A stretch of 6,098 nt of DNA, taken from positions 1 to 6,098 of the forward strand of contig JANQUX010000163.1 of assembly GCA_030730545.1 (NCBI GenBank), read 5' to 3'. Positions 1-4,689 of the stretch are shown here, piece by piece. Position 1 is the stretch's first letter, and the number at the start of each line of letters is the position of its first letter. The translations under genes were made by a program, and so were the position numbers. The notes beneath the pieces were generated by a model that searched no databases, was not told the DNA's origin, and was given only the letters and a program-made list of their open reading frames with translations. Source of the stretch: Maribacter sp. Its GTDB lineage: Bacteria; Bacteroidota; Bacteroidia; Flavobacteriales; Flavobacteriaceae.

Positions 1-1
1 G

Positions 2-145
2 GTAACAGCAAAATTAATGGGTACAGTAACCGCAGTTGTTTTTGGCGGGACCATGACTTTATTGACCGTGGGACTTACGGCAATTGTTTCGCCTAAATTT
101 AGAAAGCTCGATTTACAGAAAGATGTCGAAGAGCATGAGAGTTAG
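2..145 (+). CDS. C-terminal fragment of a membrane transporter, probably MFS
   Basis: This is an open frame from the window edge to a TAG stop, giving the last 47 residues of a protein whose start lies outside the window. It reads as one hydrophobic, glycine/threonine-rich segment (about residues 5-30, with the motif VFGGTMTLLTVGLTAI) followed by a short charged tail (PKFRKLDLQKDVEEHES). This is how the last transmembrane helix and cytoplasmic tail of major facilitator superfamily exporters commonly look, especially the EntS-like drug or siderophore exporters. The family call is inferred from the feel of a single helix, not from a diagnostic motif, so another polytopic transporter is possible. 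The gene runs toward the minus-strand genes and is closed by the terminator at 166-195. Confidence 0.6.
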   Translation, partial: VTAKLMGTVTAVVFGGTMTLLTVGLTAIVSPKFRKLDLQKDVEEHES

Positions 146-165
146 AATATTTAGTTATAGTGCAT

Positions 166-195
166 AAAAAAAGCCCCTAATTAGGGGCTTTTTTT
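166..195. terminator. Strong bidirectional intrinsic terminator
   Basis: Seven A, the arm GCCCC, the loop TAATTA, the arm GGGGC and seven T form a near-perfect palindrome. The GC-rich stem with A and T runs on both sides can terminate transcription in either direction. On the plus strand it ends the transporter gene that stops at 145. On the minus strand it is the 3' end of the left repeat element. A diverged copy of the same hairpin lies at 547-569. Confidence 0.9.
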
Positions 196-290
196 ATTGT
201 AGGTGGTGCTTAATGTTTGGGTCATTAAGCGGGGGAACTTGTAGGTAAACTGAAGATTTGGGAATCAACACTTAATCTTAACAACAGTGT
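166..290 (-). ncRNA. Candidate small structured RNA, copy A
   Basis: This is inferred, not a recognised family. Read on the minus strand, the conserved part starts near 290 and ends at the terminator (166-195), giving an RNA of about 120 nt. Predicted parts in order are: a hairpin AAGATT...AATCTT (279 down to 253) with CCCAAA inside; an ACCTAC box (246-241); a C-rich TTCCCCC stretch; an 8-bp hairpin GCTTAATG-loop-CATTAAGC (230 down to 208) with CCCAAA in the loop; a second ACCTAC box (204-199); and the terminator. The box TATCTTTA (297 down to 290) resembles the Bacteroidota -7 element TAnnTTTG with one mismatch. No TTG was found at the usual -33 distance, so the 5' end is uncertain. An alternative is a structured 3' UTR or a non-transcribed repeat. 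It should be compared with the Flavo-1 family in Rfam, whose consensus I cannot recall well enough to judge. Confidence 0.5.
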
Positions 291-370
291 AAAGATAGAA
301 CCAATGTCTAGTTTGTACTAACTTTTGTTGTGAAGTGTCATTTTTAATATTTAAGAAAAGGATTACATGT

Positions 371-545
371 TGTTTAATAATATATTTGACTTGAATAGGT
401 CTAATTTTGTAAAAAAGACATCATATAAAAAATGTAAACTATTTGCTTTTTCTGAAGTGTAAATGAATAGCATTTCGATTTTTAAAAATTTATGGGATTT
501 TCTTAAATTAAAAAATAATAATTGAAGTAAAAAAGTTAAAACAAC
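371..545. other. AT-rich spacer between the two repeat copies
   Basis: About 175 bp of very AT-rich sequence with no similarity to the flanking repeats and no credible gene. The open minus-strand frame spanning 363-665 crosses the right repeat and its terminator and encodes a low-complexity Phe/Leu-rich peptide, so I do not call it. Two plus-strand strings match TAnnTTTG (381-388 and 402-409), but neither has TTG at proper spacing nor an open frame downstream. In such AT-rich DNA they are probably chance. Confidence 0.6.
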
Positions 546-546
546 G

Positions 547-569
547 AAAAAGCCCCTAAAATAGGGGCT
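547..569 (-). terminator. Intrinsic terminator of the right repeat copy
   Basis: On the minus strand this is AGCCCCT, loop ATTTT, AGGGGCT, with the final T continuing into TTTT then CGTT. That makes a 7-bp GC-rich stem with a U tract. In the plus direction the stem is followed by GTTCTTT, a poor tract, so termination is expected mainly on the minus strand. It would stop both the candidate RNA and any read-through from the phosphatase gene. Confidence 0.75.
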
Positions 570-668
570 GTTCTTTAAAGTAGGTACACTTAAAATTTGG
601 GTTTTAAGCTGGGGAAACTTGTAGGTAATGTGAAGATTTGGGTCAACACTTAAACTTAATAACACTGT
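547..668 (-). ncRNA. Candidate small structured RNA, copy B
   Basis: This is the minus-strand counterpart of copy A, about 120 nt, from near 668 to the terminator at 547-569. The central hairpin is CTTAAAA-loop-TTTTAAG (608 down to 589). Its two differing stem pairs keep complementarity relative to copy A, while the CCCAAA loop sequence is unchanged. A TATCTTTA box (675-668) sits at the same relative place as in copy A. Because the element follows the phosphatase gene closely, it might instead be the 3' end of that transcript. Copy A, which is not adjacent to any minus-strand gene, argues for an independent unit. No target or function can be assigned. Confidence 0.5.
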
Positions 669-783
669 AAAGATATAACCAAAAACTAGTTTTGAAAAAC
701 TATTGTTGTGAACTGCTCAATTCTTTTTGTAAGAAAAAGATTACAATTAAATTTGTGTATTTCGTCGATGTTTTTGCTAAAAT

Positions 784-1548
784 TTAGCTGAATTCTTTCA
801 ATGAAAGTTGCTTGCCGTCAAACTCGGCATAGGTGTAGTAACCGATCCAATCCCCTAAATTGGTATATTTTGAATTTTCTTTTAATTCTATTTCTAAAGG
901 AAGATGTCTATGACCAAAAATGAAATGGTCATAATGTTGAGTTTCTAACTTTCGTTTGGCATATAGCACCAACCATTCTTTGTCTTCACCTAAAAACTTG
1001 GCATCATCATCTCCGCTGATTAATTTGTTGCTTACAGATAGGTGCTTTGCCAATCGTACCCCAATATCTGGGTGCAACCATCTAAAGAACCATTTAGCGA
1101 CCGGGTTGGTAAAAACTTTCTTCATTCTCTTAAAGCCCTTATCGTCTGGTCCTAGTCCGTCGCCATGTCCTATAAAAAAAGAAATACCGTTAATTGAATA
1201 CTGCTGGGGTTTATGGTAAACGGGTATATTAAGTTCTTCTTGAAAGTAACCATTCATCCAAAGATCGTGGTTACCTACAAAGTAATGTATTTGAATGCCT
1301 GCATCAGACAGTTCTGCAAGTTTCCCCAGTGTTCTGGTAAATCCTTTAGGGATAACTGTCTTGTATTCAAACCAAAAATCGAACAAATCACCCATTAAGA
1401 AAATGACTCCTGCATCCGACTTTATCGTATCTAACCAACGAATAAACTTTAGCTCTCTTACCCTACTTTCTTCCATAGTAGGTGCACCTAGGTGGTTATC
1501 GCTAGCAAAATATACTTTTTTCCCTGCTGGAAGTTCAATGTTCGTCAT
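784..1548 (-). CDS. lpxH: UDP-2,3-diacylglucosamine diphosphatase (LpxH-like)
   Basis: A 254-residue calcineurin-like metallophosphoesterase. LpxH hydrolyses UDP-2,3-diacylglucosamine to lipid X and UMP, the fourth step of lipid A synthesis, at the cytoplasmic face of the inner membrane. Metal-ligand motifs are visible in order: SDNHL (16-20), GDLFDFW (53-59), GNHD (92-95), IGHGDG (126-131) and FGHRH (211-215). Length and motif order fit the family. GNHD replaces the GNRD of enterobacterial LpxH, which I believe is usual in Bacteroidota homologues. The helical insert with FFRWLHPDIG (154-163) fits the lipid-binding cap. I chose the ATG at 1548 (MTNIELPAGKK). The longer frame needs a GTG at 1593 and adds 15 residues unlike a family N-terminus. 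It is the last gene of the minus-strand row, with the repeat elements downstream. The exact substrate is inferred from family resemblance. Confidence 0.8.
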   Translation of the reverse strand: MTNIELPAGKKVYFASDNHLGAPTMEESRVRELKFIRWLDTIKSDAGVIFLMGDLFDFWFEYKTVIPKGFTRTLGKLAELSDAGIQIHYFVGNHDLWMNGYFQEELNIPVYHKPQQYSINGISFFIGHGDGLGPDDKGFKRMKKVFTNPVAKWFFRWLHPDIGVRLAKHLSVSNKLISGDDDAKFLGEDKEWLVLYAKRKLETQHYDHFIFGHRHLPLEIELKENSKYTNLGDWIGYYTYAEFDGKQLSLKEFS

Positions 1549-1631
1549 CAGGGTGTAAATATAATAACTGTTTCGCGTATCGAGGGAATACACGGGTCAA
1601 AATAAGAGCATGCTAGTTTTTAGATGTGGAA

Positions 1632-2618
1632 TTATACAACAGCATCTTTTTCGTTCAGCACCATTTTTATTGGTAGGTGATCACTAAATCCTTTTTCATT
1701 AAATGTTGAAGAATTGGGCCTGCCAAATTTTACTGGTTTCTGGTACGACCCCGAAGTAAGCTCTGGGTAATCAATAATTTCTACAGAGCTCAATTTAAAA
1801 GGCAATTCTGATTTCTCTGATAAAATACTTTTAGAAATCATAAACTGATCAAGCATATTATATTCATTACCGAATACGAAGGTGCCTATTTGAGCATCTA
1901 AAAACCGGTGCATTACATTGTAGAAATACTTTAGGCGCACCCTATTACTTTTGACCAAGGCTTTGTTGTTAATAGCCATTAAATAAGAGGTAATGCTTTT
2001 GTTATATGGATTATCATTAAAATCGCCCATCAGTAAGATATTGGCATCATCGCCTTGCTCTTCGTAAATTCTTTCGATCCAATACGATAAATTTTCGGCT
2101 ACCATAATTCTAAATGGTTCGCTTTCGAGTTCACCACCAGATCTAGATGGCCAATGGTTAAGTACGCATACCAACTTATTGCCATTGGCAGTATTGATAT
2201 GAACTTGAAACAAATCTCTGGTAGTATTTCTTTTTATAATACGTAGACTAAACGTTTGCTGTTCTGGTCCGTATTTGGTTTTATCATAAATAAGGGCAGT
2301 GTCAATACCTCTTTTATCATCTCCTTCAGAAATTACAAAACCGTAGTTCTTATTTAAGGCAGCACTCATGGCATCGATAAGTAGCTCAATAACATACTCG
2401 TTTTCTACCTCACAAACACCCAATATATCTGGACCTTCACCATTATTGAATTTTGATATTACCGCTGTTAGATTGGTAATTTTCTGGTTTAGAATAGCAG
2501 CACTCCATCCGTCAAGCTCTTTACCTAAATGAGTGTTTAAAAATTCGCTTCGTCTAGGGGAATTTTCTACATCGAACAGGTTTTCAAGATTCCACCAGTA
2601 AATATGATGTTTGGTCAT
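1632..2618 (-). CDS. Endonuclease/exonuclease/phosphatase (DNase I-like) family protein
   Basis: A 328-residue protein with the exonuclease III/DNase I fold. The signature motifs are complete: WNLENLFD (9-16), ILGVCEVEN with the metal-binding Glu70 (65-73), GIDTALIY (104-111), LNHWPSRSGG (153-162) with His155, LMGDFND (196-202) with Asp199 and Asn201, and FSDHLPI (311-317) with the catalytic Asp-His pair. These residues are expected to bind Mg2+ and hydrolyse phosphodiester or phosphomonoester bonds. Substrates across the family range from DNA to phosphoinositides, so none is claimed. There is no signal peptide or membrane segment, so a cytoplasmic enzyme is expected. It ends 83 bp upstream of the phosphatase start and begins 83 bp after queD ends. 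The ATG at 2618 directly precedes the first conserved motif (TKHHIYWWNLENLF), so the start looks right. Confidence 0.85.
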   Translation of the reverse strand: MTKHHIYWWNLENLFDVENSPRRSEFLNTHLGKELDGWSAAILNQKITNLTAVISKFNNGEGPDILGVCEVENEYVIELLIDAMSAALNKNYGFVISEGDDKRGIDTALIYDKTKYGPEQQTFSLRIIKRNTTRDLFQVHINTANGNKLVCVLNHWPSRSGGELESEPFRIMVAENLSYWIERIYEEQGDDANILLMGDFNDNPYNKSITSYLMAINNKALVKSNRVRLKYFYNVMHRFLDAQIGTFVFGNEYNMLDQFMISKSILSEKSELPFKLSSVEIIDYPELTSGSYQKPVKFGRPNSSTFNEKGFSDHLPIKMVLNEKDAVV

Positions 2619-2685
2619 GTTGTTATATATTAAGGAGTTCCCCTAAAAATAAAACAAATTGAAAGCTTGTAAAGAAAGTATACCG

Positions 2686-2705
2686 TTAAGTTTTGGTGAA
2701 CTTAA
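2686..2705 (-). other. Inverted repeat overlapping the queD stop codon
   Basis: TTAAGTT and AACTTAA form a perfect 7-bp stem around the 6-base loop TTGGTG (plus strand). One arm overlaps the stop codon of the gene ending at 2702. No U tract follows on the minus strand, and the stem is mostly A-T. It may be a weak terminator or mRNA 3'-end stabiliser between queD and the next gene, or chance. Confidence 0.35.
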
Positions 2706-3151
2706 TTATCACTGGCATACCACTCTGCAAAAGAAGTATCTGTTTCTTGCAGTTTTAAAGAGAATAAAGAAATATTTTCTGGAAGGCGAGATTTTATTTT
2801 CGCGGCAAAATCGATGACCATATTCTCACTAGTAGGTTGGTAATCTGCCAAGATAACGCTGTGCCCTCTATCGGTTAATTCTTTGGCAAGTTCTACGTGA
2901 GGCGTATTTTTATTGAATACCGTAGCGTGATCGAAAATATCAACGATATCTTCTTTAACTATTTTTTTAAGATCTCCGAAATCGATAACCATACCTAATT
3001 TTACGTGGCTGGTGTCTGTAATAGGTCTACCAATAACGGTTACAGATAATTTATAGCTATGGCCGTGTACATTTCTACATTTACCGTCATAACCGTAAAG
3101 TGCGTGTCCGGTTTCAAAATTGAATTGTTTGGTAATACGAATATTGCTCAT
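2702..3151 (-). CDS. queD: 6-carboxy-5,6,7,8-tetrahydropterin synthase QueD
   Basis: A 149-residue member of the 6-pyruvoyl-tetrahydropterin synthase family. QueD converts 7,8-dihydroneopterin triphosphate to 6-carboxytetrahydropterin, the step before QueE and QueC in making preQ0 for queuosine tRNA modification. Zinc ligands are His16, His29 and His31. The motif CRNVHGH (25-31) has catalytic Cys25 spaced CxxxHGH, the pattern of QueD rather than that of mammalian PTPS or the ExxHGH paralogues. DFGDLK (57-62), FDHATVF (73-79), PTSENMV (106-112) and LQET with Glu136 are the remaining conserved blocks. It is longer than E. coli QueD, mainly because of residues about 80-104, which I believe is common in Bacteroidota. 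No queE, queC or folE is in the window. A TAnnTTTG box lies 18 bp upstream of the start. Confidence 0.92.
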   Translation of the reverse strand: MSNIRITKQFNFETGHALYGYDGKCRNVHGHSYKLSVTVIGRPITDTSHVKLGMVIDFGDLKKIVKEDIVDIFDHATVFNKNTPHVELAKELTDRGHSVILADYQPTSENMVIDFAAKIKSRLPENISLFSLKLQETDTSFAEWYASDN

Positions 3152-3168
3152 AGCCTATAATTATATGG

Positions 3169-3176
3169 CAAAGGTA
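3169..3176 (-). promoter_or_regulatory. Candidate -7 promoter element for queD
   Basis: The minus strand reads TACCTTTG, an exact match to the Bacteroidota -7 consensus TAnnTTTG. It would give an mRNA leader of only about ten bases before the queD ATG. The expected TTG near -33 is not evident, which lowers confidence. If real, queD and the genes after it can be transcribed separately from the lipoprotein gene. Confidence 0.4.
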
Positions 3177-3207
3177 GGGAATCTTTAAAAGGATTTATAT
3201 AGAGAAA

Positions 3208-3636
3208 TCATTCTAAAACAATCTCGGTATTTCCAGTGATTAAGCTAACGTGGCAACAGTCTGCACCCACTTCATAATCTTGTTTGATGACCTCTTGATT
3301 GTCAATATAACCTTTGAAAGTAAGTGTTGCGGTAGCATTTTGGTATTGAACACGATTGGCGTCACTAATAATAGGGTAGAAACCTTGTTCTTTAAGGTAT
3401 TGATATTCTTCACCATTTAAATCTGCAGCTAAGTCTTCTTTAGTTGCAGTATCGATAACCTCATAGCTATCTAATGCTATTGCTTCACCCGCTGGGTCTT
3501 TTACGCTAACGGTTATGGTAACAAAATTTAGAGTGCATATAGCCGTAGAGCAATCTTGTTGTTTAATAGCATCGTCTTTGTCGTTACAGGCAACAAGAAA
3601 TATAGATAGAAAAACTAATGTCATTTTTGCGAACAT
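3208..3636 (-). CDS. Small putative surface lipoprotein, function unknown
   Basis: A 142-residue protein with a lipoprotein signal peptide: Lys4, hydrophobic residues 5-16, and lipobox LVAC (14-17), giving lipid-modified Cys17. The next residues, NDKDD, contain a lysine followed by two acidic residues. This resembles the lipoprotein export signal known to send Bacteroidota lipoproteins to the outer face of the outer membrane, so surface exposure is plausible but inferred. The mature part has DCSTAIC (28-34), a beta-rich stretch FVTITVSVKD (38-47) suggesting an immunoglobulin-like fold, and DCCH (126-129) near the C-terminus. Four cysteines (29, 34, 127, 128) could form two disulfides. I chose the first ATG because starting at Met5 would remove the only positive charge of the signal peptide. 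I recognise no characterised family and claim no role. Confidence 0.75.
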   Translation of the reverse strand: MFAKMTLVFLSIFLVACNDKDDAIKQQDCSTAICTLNFVTITVSVKDPAGEAIALDSYEVIDTATKEDLAADLNGEEYQYLKEQGFYPIISDANRVQYQNATATLTFKGYIDNQEVIKQDYEVGADCCHVSLITGNTEIVLE

Positions 3637-3691
3637 AAAACTGGTTTTTTATAAGATGTTCAAATACCGATTAGTTGCTTGGAGACTTGAA

Positions 3692-3805
3692 CTACCTCTT
3701 GTATTTCTTTTTAGCTCGCATTTTATTTACGAAATAAATGATCAAAACAGACAGGGCGAGAACTGGAAATACTAGGTTACCGTTTAAAAATTGAAAGAAA
3801 TCCAT
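3692..3805 (-). CDS. 37-residue single-pass membrane protein
   Basis: This short ATG-to-TAG frame on the minus strand fills the gap between the crotonase gene (stop at 3850) and the lipoprotein gene (start at 3636). The product has a short N-terminus (MDFFQFLNGN), one hydrophobic helix at about residues 11-26 (containing FPVLALSVLIIYFV), and a very basic tail (NKMRAKKKYKR). This is a textbook positive-inside arrangement with the C-terminus in the cytoplasm. The spacing of 44 bp upstream and 55 bp downstream fits a genuine gene in the row. The ordered amphipathic layout argues against a random frame. No similarity to a named small protein is recognised and no function is assigned. Confidence 0.55.
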   Translation of the reverse strand: MDFFQFLNGNLVFPVLALSVLIIYFVNKMRAKKKYKR

Positions 3806-3817
3806 ACTAATTATTTA

Positions 3818-3840
3818 GAAACAGAACGAACCGCTGTTTC
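3818..3840 (-). other. Hairpin between the crotonase gene and the small membrane protein gene
   Basis: GAAACAG and CTGTTTC form a perfect 7-bp inverted repeat around a 9-base loop, 9 bp past the crotonase stop codon and 12 bp before the ATG of the 37-residue frame. No U tract follows the stem on the minus strand, so it is not a classical terminator. It could protect the upstream mRNA 3' end or tune translation of the small gene. It is also short enough to be chance. Confidence 0.4.
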
Positions 3841-3849
3841 AGTTATTGT

Positions 3850-4617
3850 TTATTTTTTAAATTTTGACAGTGCGTTTCTCGTAAAATCAGAAAGGGCTAA
3901 TTTTCCGGTGATAGCTGCGCGGTCTGTCAATAAGGTTTCCCAATGGTCGGTACCTTCCCATAAAACTTTCTTCCATTCAGTTAAAGCTTCAGCATTATAG
4001 CTTGCCAATTTATGAATGAAGAAGTCAAGTTCCTTATCCATTTCTTGTGCAGAGTCATATACTTTATTGAACAAGCCTTTCTCTTGAGCCCAATAAGCAC
4101 TTTTCCATTCTGTAGGCGCTAAAGACATTTCGCCCAAGGCTGCAATTCCTATTTTACGAGCTACAGCAGGTGCAATTACTAAAGGAGCAATACCAATACT
4201 AAGTTCCGACAGCTTAATAGATGCGTTTACGTTAGAGTACACATAATCACAAGCAGCAGCAAGACCTACGCCACCACCAACAGTTTTACCATGTACACGA
4301 CCTACGATTACCTTTTTACACTTACGCATGGCATTGATGACATGGGCAAATCCGCTAAAAAATGCTTTACCTTCCTCAAGGTTAGAAACCTCTAATAACT
4401 CGTCAAAAGAGGCACCGGCGCAAAAAGCTTTTTCTCCCTCAGATTTTAATAGGATAACAGAAATACCTTCGTTGTCAGAAAGCTCATTAATAGTGTCTGT
4501 TAAGCGTTCTAGAAGTTCAAAAACGAATGAATTACTAGCAGGGTGCCCAAATTCTACATGAGCAACTTTACCATCTATTCGTGTATATAAACTTCCATTT
4601 TTTCTTGAAGTGACCAT
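3850..4617 (-). CDS. Enoyl-CoA hydratase/isomerase family protein, methylglutaconyl-CoA hydratase-like
   Basis: A 255-residue crotonase-fold enzyme of normal family length, acting on acyl-CoA thioesters in the cytoplasm. The oxyanion-hole segments are AFCAGASFDEL (64-74) and HGKTVGGGVGLAAACDYV (109-126). In classical enoyl-CoA hydratase the second segment reads GGGCE and its Glu (Glu144 of the rat enzyme) is catalytic. Here the place is Gly118. The second catalytic acid (rat Glu164) is kept as Glu138 in LSELSIGIAPLVIAP (136-150). The combination GGGVGLAAACD plus SExxxGxxPxxIxP is what I associate with methylglutaconyl-CoA hydratases of leucine degradation, so that is the best specific guess. 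No other leucine-pathway gene is present. A -7-like box and inverted repeats lie in the 69-bp gap upstream. Confidence 0.82.
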   Translation of the reverse strand: MVTSRKNGSLYTRIDGKVAHVEFGHPASNSFVFELLERLTDTINELSDNEGISVILLKSEGEKAFCAGASFDELLEVSNLEEGKAFFSGFAHVINAMRKCKKVIVGRVHGKTVGGGVGLAAACDYVYSNVNASIKLSELSIGIAPLVIAPAVARKIGIAALGEMSLAPTEWKSAYWAQEKGLFNKVYDSAQEMDKELDFFIHKLASYNAEALTEWKKVLWEGTDHWETLLTDRAAITGKLALSDFTRNALSKFKK

Positions 4618-4631
4618 AGCATTTTATTTTA

Positions 4632-4671
4632 CTCGATAAACGAGATTACCTACTTCGAGAATTCCCTCGAA
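4632..4671. promoter_or_regulatory. Paired inverted repeats in the leader of the crotonase gene
   Basis: Two short dyads lie side by side: CTCG-ATAAA-CGAG (4632-4644) and TTCGAG-AATTCC-CTCGAA (4654-4671, perfect 6-bp arms). Both arms use the CTCGA/CGAG sequence, so they could be two sites for one dimeric repressor, or two RNA hairpins in the 5' leader. They sit 15-54 bp upstream of the ATG at 4617, between the start codon and the candidate -7 box. No regulator gene is in the window. Confidence 0.4.
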
Positions 4672-4681
4672 CTAGCTGATA

Positions 4682-4689
4682 CAAAATTA
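4682..4689 (-). promoter_or_regulatory. Candidate -7 promoter element for the crotonase gene
   Basis: The minus strand reads TAATTTTG, matching TAnnTTTG. It overlaps the stop codon of the MATE gene and would give a leader of roughly 55-60 bases that includes the two inverted repeats. No TTG is found at the usual -33 distance. In AT-rich DNA the box may occur by chance. Confidence 0.3.

Larger units (their letters stand above)
166..370 (-). repeat. Left copy of a ~200-bp imperfect direct repeat (candidate sRNA gene plus upstream region)
   Basis: Hand alignment with 546-748 shows a shared unit in the same orientation at an offset of about 378-381 bp. In order on the plus strand the shared blocks are: the AGCCCCT...AGGGGCT hairpin, GTAGGT (199-204), TTTGGG, TTAAGC, GGGG, ACTTGTAGGTAA, TGAAGATTTGGG, TCAACACTTAA, TGTAAAGATA (288-297), a partly conserved stretch with ACTAG and TTGTTGTGAA, and AAGAAAA followed by GATTACA near 361-367. 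Identity in the core (199-297) is roughly 80% with a few 1-2 base gaps. The unit is non-coding in all frames I checked. Both copies carry the terminator at the same end, so the natural reading is minus-strand transcription. Confidence 0.85.
546..748 (-). repeat. Right copy of the ~200-bp imperfect direct repeat
   Basis: This is the partner of 166-370, in the same orientation. It keeps the GTAGGT boxes (580-585 and 621-626), both TTTGGG boxes, TCAACACTTAA, TGTAAAGATA (666-675), ACTAG, TTGTTGTGAAC and GATTACA (739-745). Conservation continues about 70 bp beyond the putative RNA start, which would fit duplication of a whole gene with its upstream control region. It begins only about 35 bp beyond the stop codon of the phosphatase gene at 784. 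No insertion sequence, inverted termini or target duplication was seen, so the cause of the duplication is unknown. Confidence 0.85.

Noticed and set aside
363..665. 100-residue open frame on the minus strand across the repeat region
   Set aside because: It runs through the conserved non-coding blocks and the terminator of the right repeat copy. Its product is low-complexity Phe/Leu-rich, and the frame is not preserved in the left copy, so it is an AT-rich chance frame.
166..748. CRISPR array, integron attC sites or insertion sequence as an explanation for the repeats
   Set aside because: There are only two long diverged copies with an unequal internal layout, no short regular repeats and spacers, no terminal inverted repeats or target duplications, and no transposase, integrase or cas gene in the window.
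776..788. GCTAAA-A-TTTAGC palindrome at the stop codon of the LpxH-like gene
   Set aside because: The one-base centre cannot form the full hairpin, the stem is weak, and on the minus strand it is followed by A rather than T residues, so it is not a terminator for that gene.
1477..1492. TAGGTGCACCTA palindrome on the plus strand
   Set aside because: It lies inside the coding sequence for the conserved NHLGAPT segment of the LpxH-like protein. The codons explain it, and there is no reason to think it is an operator.
956..1558. Plus-strand open frames opposite the LpxH-like gene
   Set aside because: They are shadows of a well-supported minus-strand gene, with no family motifs and no proper upstream signals.
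1549..1593. Longer start (GTG at 1593) for the LpxH-like gene
   Set aside because: The extra 15 residues do not look like a family N-terminus. The ATG at 1548 is followed directly by the expected KKVYFASDNHL strand and metal motif.
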